Positions 35,193-46,532 of a stretch of DNA of 64,000 nucleotides are shown here, one piece after another. Within the stretch, counting starts at the first letter, position 1. Every line of letters starts with the position of its first letter. A program made the position numbers and the translations under genes. The notes under the pieces are model-generated. The model searched no databases and was not told where the DNA came from. It saw nothing but the letters and a program-made list of their open reading frames with translations. Source of the DNA: Eutreptiella sp. 'Long Island Sound 2002' (lineage: Eukaryota > Euglenozoa > Euglenophyceae > Eutreptiales > Eutreptiaceae); assembly GCA_964036045.1 (NCBI GenBank), contig OZ038392.1, forward strand, positions 33,741,330 through 33,805,329. Reading direction: 5' to 3'.

Positions 35193-38100
35193 AGTGGTAA
35201 ACAAGGTTTGTTGGGTGTTCCAGAAAGGCTCGTTCGTTGCTGTGAAATACAATGGGTGTCCAGTCATGGTCTTTCGCGTGACCTGCTTGTTGATCAAGGT
35301 CGTTTGTATCTATCCGCGATGGGAGATAAAAATGCAGTTTTGTGCGTCACATCAAGGTGGAATGGCCCATTTCCAATCATTGCTGCATACTACCCCCAGG
35401 GCGTCCACTCCCTTGGTGGCCACAGGTGCCAGCAGGCGGCCGTGGTGTTTGTGCTCACCACCACATCTCGATACAGGAAATGCAACACAGGGCCAGGGCG
35501 TTCTGGATCACCAAATGTTACCCATCAGTGGTGTGGTTGGGTGGCTGGGCGGGGGCTAGACTAGACCCAGTCTACATGCAACACGGGGGCTGCCGCCAGC
35601 CAATGCGTGACCCCGAGGGGTGTGCAACCGTTTTGGGGGTTGTAGGGGGGGGGTTTGGCACAAGGCCTTGGTGGGTTGTAAGGGGGGGGGGATCCCCCCC
35701 CCCTTGGTTGACCCAAACCTTGGGGGCCGGCGGGTCGGGTGGTCAGCCGCCGGGCTCCCCGGGGGGGGGGGGGGGGTCGGTGGGTGCCCCAACATACACA
35801 CCTCAAAATGATACCCACGACACGCTGATCGTTTTGAATATACAGAACTGGGGTAAAAAAATTTTCAAAAAAAATTTTGTCCATCGACTCAGGCTCCCAT
35901 CAGCCAAGTCTGACCCGGAGGTCGGGTCGGGGTCAAAATCCTTTTTTGTGTTTTTCATCCAGTCTCCACGAGATTCTGAGAATTTTGAGTATAGACACAT
36001 ACGGTCAAACAAAAAAATTTCCCCCTGTCGTAGGTGTAAAACAAAATCTCCGGTGCCGACAAAACCCTTGTTCCGTACAACCATTTTGGGGTCTGTAGAG
36101 CCCCCCCCCCCCCCTTTGGGGTCGGGTCCTGACCAGGAGCAGCCCCTGTGACATGCAACCTACTCCCGGTGTCTTTCAAAACTTGGGAGGCTATGTTTGG
36201 CAGGGGGGGGGGGGGCAAAGGAGGTTATGGGGGGTAGGAGGGGGCCTGACTGCAGAGTATGTGGCCCAGATGCACTTAATCCCTGCCACATTCTGGACAC
36301 CGGAAGAAGGAAGCACAAAAAATGGCTGCAGGGTTTGCAGAGTTATGGAGATTTCCAATGGAAGATTCTGGTTGAACTCCAGGAAATCAGTAAACGTTTC
36401 ATGGCCCTTGTTCACCTAGACTGCAGTTTTTAGCACCCTTTTCCTAATGCTGGTTCAACAGCACCGGGCAAGGGAAGAAAAGAAGCAAGTAGGCATGTTA
36501 AGGAGTGCACAACCACAGTTCAATTGTGCACCAAAAGGAATGGCCCACAACTGTACACCGATAGTGTGCACCCCCCCCCCCCCTTAGAAGCCCCTGCCAG
36601 GAAAATTATCCTGCAGATGCACACACCGGCGCGCACAACTCAGTGCTGGATTCAGCAAATCCGGCATGGACTCGGAGTGTGCATCTGGATGCACCTGGTC
36701 AACGGCACGGGCAACAGCCCGTCTCTGGGACAGCCGACCCCGGAGTAGTCAAACAGGACAAGTCATCCAGGGCTCCGTTGACACAACCAAAACACCTTCG
36801 GACCCACAGCCCACAGAGGATCGGAATGTGCAGTGGCGAGAGGCCAGTAGGCGCCGGCAAAGGCAAACAAACCAGAACCATGGCCTTGTGCCAACCCCCC
36901 CCCCCCACCACCTCCAGGGTGTGGGGGGGGGGTGACTTAATGCGATATTTGGCACACCCTAGCAAATGGTTCCTTTCAACCAGTGGCACTGCCCCCCAAT
37001 GCTTGTCCTTGGGAACAACTGTGGTCACCCGAGTGGACCTACCTTTGTGAACATAGAGAGCAGGGAGGGGGGGTCGCGTGCTTGAACCGGAGTGGTGGTG
37101 AGGGATCCACCAAAAAGAGAACCCTACAGCATTTCACCTCACCCAACTAGTCGCCACCTCACCCAAGCCTCACCCAAATACCCCCCCCAAAATGGGGGAT
37201 GGTCAAAACGTGGTTCATCGGGCCATCCATGCGCAACTTCTTTTTCGCCCCCGTTCAGTACCAAAGAATGGGAGGATCCCAGGGATTGTAACTTGACGAA
37301 ACTGGGCCTTTGCGGGCAGCTGCCCAAAGAGGCCCGATCCCAAGGGGAGATTTCTGGAGAGGGGTAAGCAATAGTCAAACCCCCACTGTCCCCTGTTCGC
37401 TGTGTGTGGCCCAATCCGAATATGGCACGGCCAGAACCCATTTCTGGCACCCCATTCGCGCGCCTTGTGCAAAAAGTGTCCACTTGTGCCAGCAACTGGT
37501 TTGTGCCGCATCACTTGGGCCAGGGCATGCAATGCGAGCCCGGCTGGGGCCTGCCAGCGGCCCAGGAAACTCCTTGAGGACGCCCACAGTTTTTGTTTTT
37601 CAGGGGCGCACACGCCCAAACCGGCGGTTCCCGGCCAACTGCCGTAGATGCCCAAGCACCGGCCGTCGCCAGCCAATTCGGATTGTAGTTTGACCACCAA
37701 CCAACGTCCACTGACCTCGAAGTTGGTACAGAATGCCACAATCAACGCGCCCTTGTGCACGGCGAAAAAACCCAACCCCACTGGCCCCTTCGAGAGGGAA
37801 CGTCAAGCATGCATTGCAAGGTCACTGCCAACAGCCGCATGTGCCGCAGCTTCACAACCCTCAGCCACGCTCAACAACCATTCAGACAGAGAGACCCCCC
37901 TCATAAATGATAGGTAGCCCGTCTCTTGACATTGGGAAATATCCTCCTCCGGCGTGAAATTAACCAAAACCCACCATCCCGTGTACGAATAATGTGCACC
38001 CCCATTCCCTCATACTTGACTTGATATCGTCAAGAACCCGCTCTGGCTCAAGCAGAGCAGTCGGTTGAGAATGCTTTGGCTTTCTTCAATACTAAAACGA

Positions 38101-41100
38101 ACGAGGTATCCAATGCACATGTGGCGGACGTGGAGTGTCGCGCACCAAGAAAGTGTGATTCTCCTGACTTCAAACGCCTTCTGTCGCCACTGAGTGCTGT
38201 CGATTGGCCAGTCAACTGCCGTTGGCGACAGGCCAACCCCCATTGGTTGGCTGCCGTTTCAGCCTTTTTTTCTCTCCTTGAAATCGAACGTCAAGAGCGC
38301 TGTTTTGTTCCCAATCGGTCTACTGCATGGGTAAGCAACGGTGGGCATGCCCATGCACTCGTCCCTACGCATGTAATGGTGGTGATACGCCAGGTGTCAG
38401 AGGCGTGATGCACCAAAGGCACATGTAAACACCCGTCGCCTTTGTCTCAGGTACCGGGTGCGTGGGAACAGCGGGGAGGCATGTAGCAACAGGTGTTTTT
38501 TGATGCATGGCGGTTTTCCGCCGAAGCGACCTGACCACGGGCATTGCACAGCAGTCCCTGTTGGCACCAGAGGCCTGAGATCGCTGGGCAATTGCTGACG
38601 AGAAGCTTGCTCGGCAGTGTGGATGCCCTCAGGCATGCGGTCGAATGTACGTCGCATAGATGCACCGTTGCCCGAACCCTCAAATTCATGTCCTTGTCCC
38701 CATGTTTGGATGTGTTTTACTGCCCCGCACCCACTTCTTTGCCCCGACCACTGCTATGCCCCTACCACTGCCACCGGCTGCTGCTGCACGTCCCTGCCGC
38801 TGCGCTGCCCCTGTCTCTACACCTAGACGCACCGGGCTCTGTGACAAACGAAAACAGCTGTCACGAAATTTCCACTTCAACCAACCGCCAACCGCCGTTA
38901 ATGGCCGCCAACCGGTATCTTAAGCCCGTGCTGCAACCAATTGCTTTTGAAAGACTCTAACGCAGTGCCGCAACAAATAAGTCTGGGTCATCATCCTTGA
39001 TCAGCACAATGACGCTGCGATTAAAAGGTCTGCGAGGTAACATACAGCGGACTCTCGAACCAAGGTAAGGCATCGATGGTGCCTGATAAATACCCCTGGA
39101 AGGTTTGGATCACATCATTCAATGTCTGCACCTGAGAATTGAGAAGCAGAGCCATAACCACTGGCACACAACACAATGGTAGTCCTACCCCTTGTCAGCC
39201 TGTCTCCCGCCCAAAACAAAACAACAAAGAAATAGAACACTGGCTGGACTCCTCCACCTGGACCTCGAGAGCACGCCGACCAGTGGCTGCTGTCGGTTTC
39301 TGGCCAACCTGTCAACCTGTGGTCGGCTGCAACTCCCGTGCCGAACCGGAATAGGGCCACATGAAGCTTTGGGCTGCCGTGACTCAAAACGAAAAGCAAC
39401 ATCTCATTTCCCAAAAGAGCAGCTCTGCTGGTAGCGCAAATACGGTCACACGCCCAATGGTGAAACGGTTGGGCCCGTCAATTTCCCGGAACGCTGGGCA
39501 CCGTCCCTACAAAACCCAACGCGCCGGGTGTTATGGGCAAAATGGTTTGGTGCTTGTTGTTCTTCTTGGTAGCGAAGGAGCCAAGCTGGCTGCAATTTTG
39601 TGCCTCTAAATATTATAGAAGCGTAGCGCTTGCGTTCCATTCCGTGTTCGATGCATTGGGCTTGGGCATACATTGGACCAAAGGGTTTTGTAGCGATGCG
39701 GTGCCACAGATTGTGGGGCGCTTACAAATGCGGGGGACCGGGCGTCCCCCCAGCGACCATTGGGAAAATCGTCCCACTTTGTGTCCGTCCAGATTCTTCG
39801 CTCCCGTCTCCACGACAACATCTGCGAAGCACATGGATAAAAACACCACGAGACAAACGATGATGTGTGAGCGACGGAGCGTCACCGCGCGAGGTACAGG
39901 GGATACCATGGACGGTGTCTTGGGTGTTGCTGACTTCAACTCCTTGTCTGACGGCTGAGTGATTATCCCATTATCATCCGCCGCCGCGCCTTCATGGTTC
40001 ATTGCGGTGCATGTGTGAATGACTTGAGTGATTGCATTCTCCAAATTTAGAGTGTACAAATACCATCCCTATGACGCACAACAAGAAACCACAATGTGAG
40101 AGGTTGTTTGGCGGTTGCTGGCCCAAAAGTACCGCAACCACTCTCATTTCACTGTAGGATAGCCATGCCATTTACACTTGCATTTTGCAAATGCAAATAA
40201 CTTCTTGTAATGGGCACCAAGTTGCTCCCTTGAACAAATCCAATCCGATGAGGTTTCCCAACATTAGCTTGTCATTGAGTAAACCAATGGCGGATCCAAA
40301 CCGCCGCCCGTCGCTTTCCGCCGGAAAATAGCCAAAACTACTTCAGTGGGACGCCCCATTCGGAAAACTGTCTTGGCAAAGAGCGGTGTACAATTTATTG
40401 AGCTTTGTAAAATTTGGGGGCGGGCGGGCGGGCAACGTTGCATTGTCGTGCGAACTCGTTGGTTGCCCGAGAGATTGACCACACGCGATTGCCAAAATGT
40501 CATGCCGCACCAAATAACATGTAACATACGTGCCATCCTCGCGCCGACAATCGCCGGATGATTGATGTACACAAACGAACGCCGTACTTTTTGACAGACT
40601 CTTCATCATGCCGGATCGGCATTATATCATTGCAAACCGTAAGCCAATCGCCCGCCTTGTCCACTCGTGGATTCCGTTTCGTCATTTGGTGGAAATGATC
40701 CCAACTAATACACGCATGCAACGGAATGCCGTCCCCTCCCCCCGGAACCTCAAGCAGACAACACGGTTGTGAGGCTTGCACATATCTGGTGAATATCGTG
40801 CATCGACACCTTGGATGCCGGAACATAGGCGTGTGGCTTTGGGTCATATTTTTGGTCGTGGTAGTGGATGCCCATACGCATGCGGGTGAAAGACTTAGAG
40901 TTGTTAGCGAACAGACCGAGCCAACTAGGACAACCCATTGGAGGGCATGGGAGGGCACACAAGAAATTGCGTGGGGGAGGGTACGGAGGCGTGGTGTGTG
41001 CAATTTGCGAAGCTTAATAGCGTCGCCAATCATCCATTGAAGGAGAGCAAAAGAAAAAGCGCGAATGTAATAACCAACTCGGGTGCCACAAGCAACTACT

Positions 41101-42896
41101 ATTCGTGCGCGGAAGAAAACATTCCTTCAACGGCATGGAAATTGACGCTTGTGCTTTGGCAAGCACATGTTTCCTTGGGAACTCCATTTTCTCCTCGTGT
41201 TGCACTGCGATTTCCCCCCCAATTTGTGATCCGTGTGAATGCTTTTTGATGTAATCTTTTATCCCAAAGCCAAAATGTGTGGCGGGAAACCGGCAGCTCG
41301 TTGCAACCGACAGCATTAGTTTTTAGCCGGTGGCATTCGGTAAGCTACCCATAGCATGGGATTCATAACCCAACACAACAATTCTAAAGCAAGGTTGAAT
41401 GTAGATAGATGGCACGCACTGCTGGGTTTGCGCCAAATGGGATTAGAGCAAAAGTGTTCCAGTATAGCAAACAACACTTGTGTTGATAGTGAGGAAATAC
41501 CGCGACCACATGGACCATAATCAAAACAATGTTATGATCTTTGAGAACCGTGATTGAGTGCGCTCACACAACGGGGGCTTCAGGGAGACCTGCCAATTGG
41601 CATGATGCCGGGAATGATGGGGCATTGGATTCCACATTCTCGACATCGGCGGGCCCATCGTTCATAGTTTTCAACATCAAAGAAATGCGATGTGACGACG
41701 AAATCACAACCAGCATCCACCATCGCCTTCAAATCACGCATCTCCTGTGGAAATGATGGGAGTTTTTGGGCTTGCAAGCTGTTGCCAGGTGACACATTAG
41801 CACCATGGGTCAAATTCAACGCTTACAAAAGACTATTCCCCCCGAATTGAGCCGCATGCAATTGTGCAAAGAAGAGCTTCCCAAATGCAAACTCATTCGG
41901 CGATTTCCAACGAGGATGTAAACTTCGTAAACGTAAAGTCAAAGCTGTACAAGTAAGTCGAAGGTCACATGAGCGTACTATCCAGGACCACGGGAGGGTG
42001 CGCGAAATTCGACGACACACCTCTTCCTCGGAAGCACCATGTCTGCAACCCTCGGGATAGGCAACCGTTGCGATACAAAAGTAGTCGCCATGCAAGGCCC
42101 GAATGTTGCGGATCAACTGAGCCGTCACTTCGGGTCGAGTCTCATCTGTTGTGAGCACATCACCGTGTCGGCAAGGTGAGAAGGCTCTAAATAAAAGCAT
42201 CTGCGACCTCTCGGTGGATCCAAAGCACAACATACCATCATTTCGTGCAAGGATATTCTGGATTCCATTCGTTTTGACTTCCTTCAAAATTGTGGCTAAG
42301 GTCGTATGTTCTAAGAGTGAGACGTGTAATGGAATGGACCCGAGTATGTTAACTTGTCTACTCGAGCTTTGATTTTCCGTTGCGAAGCGGATGTGGTTGC
42401 GTCTTCTGCACAAAGCGCACCTGTATGCCTCCAACCGATATGAACCATGGTGTCCAAGCAGAAAAGATTTTGACAATTGCTGCAAATGTCCAAGCTGCAA
42501 TGCGAGTCTTTCGGCCACGTCACGGCAATGAACAAAGGCCTGCACGGGGATACGGCACGTGGATAACCGGGTACCGCATCACGTGTGTCCCTCGAATCAT
42601 ACTCACGTGCGTTCCTCCACCACGACGGCCCTTTGGACGCACACACATGGTCGACGCAAGCGAAGAGGTAGATACCCGAGTTCGGACATTCGGTCCATCC
42701 GGTCGTATAGACCCACAAGCGCCTAGGGAGAGCGTGAATGCATCATATTGTGAGGGATCGGGGGGCATTTCACGAAATGCCCTGAATGTTACGAAAGCAA
42801 GCAAACCTCATCGGTGGTGGGCGGGAAGAATTCTAATGCAAACCAAAAATCGCTCTTCTCCGAGTCCGATTCTTCAACTTTGGTGACAATCTTCAT
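31405..42896 (-). CDS. MTHFR: Methylenetetrahydrofolate reductase, 15 located exons
   Basis: Catalyses NAD(P)H-dependent reduction of 5,10-methylene-THF to 5-methyl-THF on FAD. Exons (minus): 42807-42896, 42676-42722, 42421-42539, 42236-42310, 42021-42145, 41590-41744, 40530-40704, 39886-40068, 39726-39821, 39046-39131, 38016-38091, 34913-35086, 34391-34534, 33928-33993, 31405-31722. All introns are GT-AG and every joint keeps phase, giving 642 residues (family about 590-660). The catalytic domain shows LEFFPP (active-site Glu22), [37 protein letters not shown] and [10 protein letters not shown]. The C-terminal regulatory domain shows [50 protein letters not shown] and [12 protein letters not shown], then about 80 Ser-rich residues. 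Not located: the short segment (family G-x-L-x-D-Y) expected between residues 355 and 356. The RGDP motif reads RNDD. Start chosen at the ATG 21 codons before the Glu. Confidence 0.93.
31723..33927 (-). other. MTHFR intron 14 (2205 nt)
   Basis: Bounded by donor ATTCAG/GTCGATG and acceptor GCGGCAG. It carries one copy of a 140-bp repeat shared with intron 11 (32477-32614). No other gene was recognised inside. Confidence 0.8.
32477..32614. repeat. 140-bp intronic repeat, copy 1
   Basis: Shares long identical runs with 35292-35440, including AAAATGCAGTTTTGTGCGTC and CCCATTTCCAATCATTGC. It differs by scattered substitutions and a small indel after CATACTAC. Confidence 0.85.
35149..35190. repeat. 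TG dinucleotide microsatellite
   Basis: About 20 uninterrupted TG units, lying 60 bp inside the long MTHFR intron from the exon 12 acceptor. Confidence 0.95.
35292..35440. repeat. 140-bp intronic repeat, copy 2
   Basis: Paralogous to 32477-32614, same orientation, in a different intron of the same gene. Confidence 0.85.
35680..35705. repeat. Perfect 26-bp G/C palindrome
   Basis: Two A, ten G, AT, ten C, two T: an exact palindrome. Further G tracts of 9 and 16 lie within 90 bp. Confidence 0.95.
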
Positions 42897-43072
42897 GAGG
42901 CCCACATTAAAGGGCGCATCATGTCTGAAAAATGAATATATTATACTTTTTAATTGTCAGTATTTTCCTGAGGAAATGGGTCAGGAAATGCTGACAAGGA
43001 AAATTGCTGTGGGAGTGCGCGCCGCTGCCTCCTGCACCCTCACGCGCACCCGTATCCAGAAAATCTTGCGGC
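42897..43072. promoter_or_regulatory. Divergent promoter region between MTHFR and eS12
   Basis: Only 176 bp separate the two start codons, which point away from each other. The MTHFR side is AT-rich (ATATATTATACTTTTTAATT near 42935-42955). The eS12 side is GC-rich with a pyrimidine stretch (GCCGCTGCCTCCTGCACCCT near 43021). A possible acceptor (TTTTTCAG at about 42922, minus strand) suggests a 5'-UTR intron for MTHFR, which would shift its start site into or beyond the eS12 promoter. No firm TATA or factor site is claimed. Confidence 0.6.
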
Positions 43073-43676
43073 ATGTCTGACACTGAGGAAACACCTGAAG
43101 TTCCCCAGGGGGAGGAAGATGTTCCGCAGGATCTTATGTCTGCGTTGAAGGATGTCTTGAAGGTCACTTCCATTCCACTGCACTAGATATTCGCTGAAAT
43201 ATTTAATTGAAACACTCGTGCACGTTCGCTGCTCCGTGCATTAGAGAGCTCGCGCCCATGATGGTCTCGCTGTCGGTTTGCATGAAGCATGCAAGGCTTT
43301 GGACAAGCGTGCCGCCCATCTTTGCGTTTTGGCCGAAGACTGCACTGAGGCTGCCTACACCCGTCTCGTTGAAGCTCTGTGCTCAGAGCATGAGATTGAC
43401 CTGATCAAGGTATTTTACAGTTGTTTTGAACCTGCTGTGCCACACTTGTTATCGATGTTTTAAGAATTTTTCCCGTCGTATTTTTCAAGCAATATCACCC
43501 GATGTCTTCTTCAGGTTCCTGAGCGTCTCAAGCTTGGCGAATGGGTTGGTCTGGGTTCCTACGACGCCGCTGGGAACGTCAAGAAGATCGTGGGATGCTC
43601 CTGTGCTGTTGTGAAGGACTACGGTGAGAAGTCCAAGGCTTTGGACATGATTTTGGAACATTTTAAGAAATGTTAA
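43073..43676 (+). CDS. RPS12: 40S ribosomal protein eS12, three exons
   Basis: Exons 43073-43162, 43245-43409 and 43515-43676 (TAA at 43674-43676) join in phase 0 to 138 residues, the usual size for this family. Recognisable parts are [66 protein letters not shown] and [12 protein letters not shown], the conserved L7Ae-like core of eS12. The protein sits on the beak of the small ribosomal subunit. Introns of 82 and 105 nt have donors AAG/GTCACT and AAG/GTATTT and acceptors GTGCATTAG and TCTTCTTCAG. The short acidic N terminus ([15 protein letters not shown]) is typical of eukaryotic eS12 proteins. The gene is intact and confidently assigned. Confidence 0.97.
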
Positions 43677-44825
43677 TGGAGTAGCTGGGCATGGCGTGAG
43701 CATGCCGTCTGATTGTGACCATAACCTCTGATGTGCACTCGAATCTTTTTTTGACGGGGAAGTCGTCGCAGGGAATTTGCTGTTGTGTCTTTGTGCCCTT
43801 CAAAGCTGTGTGTACGGAGCGCAAAACTTGCAGGGATTACCTGAATAGGGAACATGGAGGAATTACATAATTCAAAGGAACAGGATTAATTTTCGTGAAA
43901 ATTCGTGATTGTTCCCAACCTGGAAATGGTGCTGGAAAAAAAGCTGCGTGGGAAAATTTGCCAGCCTTTGAATAACGCACTTTACTTGTTACTTGCCACT
44001 TTGTCGTCCAATGCCTTCGAGAACAACAGGCATTGCCTGTCACCTGATGTTGCCGTCTGCAGCTTCATGGTTCGGTGCTGGTTTTCAGTCGGTGTTGTAA
44101 TGATTTACCCTTCCTTAGCAAGATGATGAGTTAGGAGCACAGTGTTGTCCTGCTCAAGCTGGAAATGACAAATCACCGCGGAGGGTTGTTCCCGATTAGC
44201 CTATGAGTCATTAAAAATGTGCTTCAATGTGCACACCTTTTGTCGTGATGCTGATTGTTATCATCTGATGGAGTGGGGTCAAGATGTTCGTTTTTGTGAG
44301 GTTGATTCCGGGTCTTGCAGCAGGTTGACTATTTTCTTTTATGTGTCAACCCGCATCTATCACGAAATCATTTTTGATGTTTAAGCGGTCAATTGTGTGC
44401 CACTGCATTGTCATTATGTCATGCATGGTGCCGTCTTCCAACTTTTTCCTTTTTAACACAATAGGTGACAACTTTTAGAGGTTTCGTCGGAGAATGCTTT
44501 GAAAAAACTGATAGCCCTAAGGGTTACTAGCTTTTAGACAGGGCAACCTTTTGAAACCTTTGATGCCGAGAACCATCCAACCAAACCTCTGGCCCTATTA
44601 ATGTCGTGCACATGATATTGTGCGAACATGATGTTATGTTGTGCATGTTATTATTTGGATATGCATTGGGACATGTCGTGCTTGCACAGGTTGTTGGAAA
44701 CTGACATGGCATTCCTTGCGTTTCAAACATAATAGTCTTGAACGTAGCAATTTGAGCGAATCTTCCGCATGCCTACGCACCAGTTGGGCTGCAAATAGGT
44801 TTATCTTTGACAAAACAAAATGTTC
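43677..44825. other. eS12 downstream region
   Basis: No gene recognised. A minus frame at 44634-44846 is open but unassigned. AT-rich stretches suit a 3' end, but no single poly(A) signal stands out before the tandem repeat. Confidence 0.4.
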
Positions 44826-45281
44826 ATGATCCGTCGCATCGGGCACATACTATGTGTGCAACTTAGATCAGCAGTCATTTTCAATCACGACCGGTCTCAA
44901 ATAAAGTGTGTTTGGGGTCTGATCTATTGGATCCATCGTTTGTCACCATTCATCGCTATGTATTATCCATGTTACCCATGATCCGTCGCATCGGGCACAT
45001 ACTATGTGTGCAACTTAGATCAGCAGTCATTTTCAATCACGACCGGTCTCAAATAAAGTGTGTTTGGGGTCCGATCTATTGGATCCATCGTTTGTCACCA
45101 TTCGTTGCTATCTATTACCCATGCTACCCATGATCCGTCGCATCGGGCACATACTATGTGTGCAACTTAGATCACCGGTCATTTTCAATCACGACCGGTC
45201 TCAAATAAAGTGTGTTTGGGGTCCGATCTATTGGATCCATCGTTTGTCACCATTCATCGCTATCTATTACCCATGTTACCC
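44826..45281. repeat. Three tandem 152-bp copies, each with AATAAA
   Basis: Copies start at 44826, 44978 and 45130 (ATGATCCGTCGCATCGGGCA), with exact 152-bp spacing and only a few substitutions. Each contains CTCAAATAAAGTGTGTTTGG, so a canonical AATAAA followed by a GU-rich stretch is repeated three times on the plus strand. Confidence 0.95.
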
Positions 45282-45790
45282 AAAGATGGATTGTAGCCAC
45301 GAAAGCTTTTACCTACTTCTACAAAGGCAAAAAGTTTCACAGAAACTTTTTGCACCCTTTGTGGGTTTTGTGTTGTCCTCCAACCCTTACAACAGGGAGG
45401 AGAGAGGATTTTGTGGACCTCCCCATGGGATATTTCGAAGCGGATTTCTTTGGCATGTAACGTTGAATTTTCCTGCAGAACAATTCGCATCCGCATGCTG
45501 CGAGCCAGCCTTTGGTTGCCAGTTGTTGCTGTTATTTGCTCATGGTTGCTGTTGAGTCATAGGGGATTGTTGTTCCTTTCTGATAAGTAAGTCACTAAGG
45601 AGTTGTGGGAGGTTGTCGTTCCTTCTTAGTGTCTTGTTGCCCGGAAAGCTGCAAATGAATTTCTGCTGGCTTGTTGTGGATTGCTGGTGGCGGTGGTTAC
45701 TTGTGGATGGTGGCAGAAAATAAATGCACCATTGTTGCTATTCAACCCTTGGTGTATTCTTTGTGCGTTACACGGTTTGAAATGCTTTGT
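45282..45790. other. Spacer before the satellite
   Basis: Includes a hairpin at 45322-45361 and a plus open frame ending at 45460 (with KFHRNFLHPLWVLCCPP), which is not assigned. The satellite starts near 45791. Confidence 0.4.
45322..45361. repeat. Hairpin
   Basis: AAAAAGTTTC and GAAACTTTTT pair perfectly around a 3-nt loop (ACA), with outer arms CAAAGG and CCCTTTG. Confidence 0.85.
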
Positions 45791-46532
45791 TCAATTCCCC
45801 CCCGCAGGGGGCTGGCTTCTGTGGGGGTCGGGGTGTTGGGGGCCCCTGACCCCGCGCCTGAAGCAGTGACCAACTACTACGTTACGCCACCCCCCCCCCT
45901 GGAAGACAGCCCTTCTCAAAAGCCTTCCATGCAGCCCTTTAAAATGATCCCAATCGAATTCTAAGAATGCCATTTTCCTTATTTTTGGCCGACCATAGTC
46001 GTATTGGTGAATTACGACCGTTTTAAGCAGTTTTTCGGGCAGTCTCCGGAAATTTGGGGCTGAATTTGGTATTGGCTCCTGGGCGCGAATTTACCCCCGA
46101 CTGTAGCCCCTTCAAATGACCGGCTCGGGCCAAAACGTTAGAAAATCAACCTTATTGGCCAAAATTAGTGCTGTTTTGATGATTTACGGCCAATTTGGTG
46201 CACTTTTTGGCAGGTTTTTGCCATATTTTTGCCACATTTGGCATGTATACTTGCTGCCCATCTGACAAGGGTTTTTCGCCAATGGGGCAACCATAGTGGG
46301 CAAGAGGCATTAGGCAGAATCCGCTAGGCTCCGCTTTTGTGGGGCTTGGCCCACAAAAGCGGAGCCTAGCGGCCGGCGCTTGCGCCGTTGATCCCGTTTT
46401 TTCATGGTTTTATTCTTCTCCGCTTCTGCATGGTTCTTTTTGCCTTTGTGTTCTTTGTCCTCGGTTGTCATGCAAACCGTTGCCGTGCGAGCCCACCTCG
46501 TGCAACTTTCCCCAGCTTGTTCACTCTCCCCC
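45791..46532. repeat. Satellite family A (730-bp type), first copy
   Basis: Begins in the CCCCCCGCAGGGGG palindrome and carries GACCAACTACTACGTTACGC, the CCGTTTTAAGC block and the family hairpin at 46324-46369. It changes to family B inside a TTGTTCA...CTCCC stretch near 46533. Confidence 0.85.
46324..46369. repeat. Family A hairpin, GC variant
   Basis: 20-bp arms starting CTAGGCTCCGCTTTTGTGGG. The partner arm carries the matching G (CAAAAGCGG), where other copies have T and A. Confidence 0.9.

Larger units (their letters stand above)
35087..38015 (-). other. MTHFR intron 11 (2929 nt)
   Basis: Bounded by donor AGTCAA/GTATGAG and acceptor TCGTCTGCAG. It contains a TG microsatellite, copy 2 of the 140-bp repeat, several G/C tracts and a 26-bp G/C palindrome. 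Several open frames here (for example 37215-37781) lack recognisable content. Confidence 0.8.

Noticed and set aside
37215-37781. A 188-codon minus frame in MTHFR intron 11
   Set aside because: No resemblance to MTHFR, no domain recognised, and the exon 11-12 joint is already complete and in phase without it.
46324-46369. Reading the satellite hairpin as an intrinsic bacterial-type terminator or CRISPR repeat
   Set aside because: The context is nuclear eukaryotic satellite; there are no spacers, and unit spacing is 714-734 bp.
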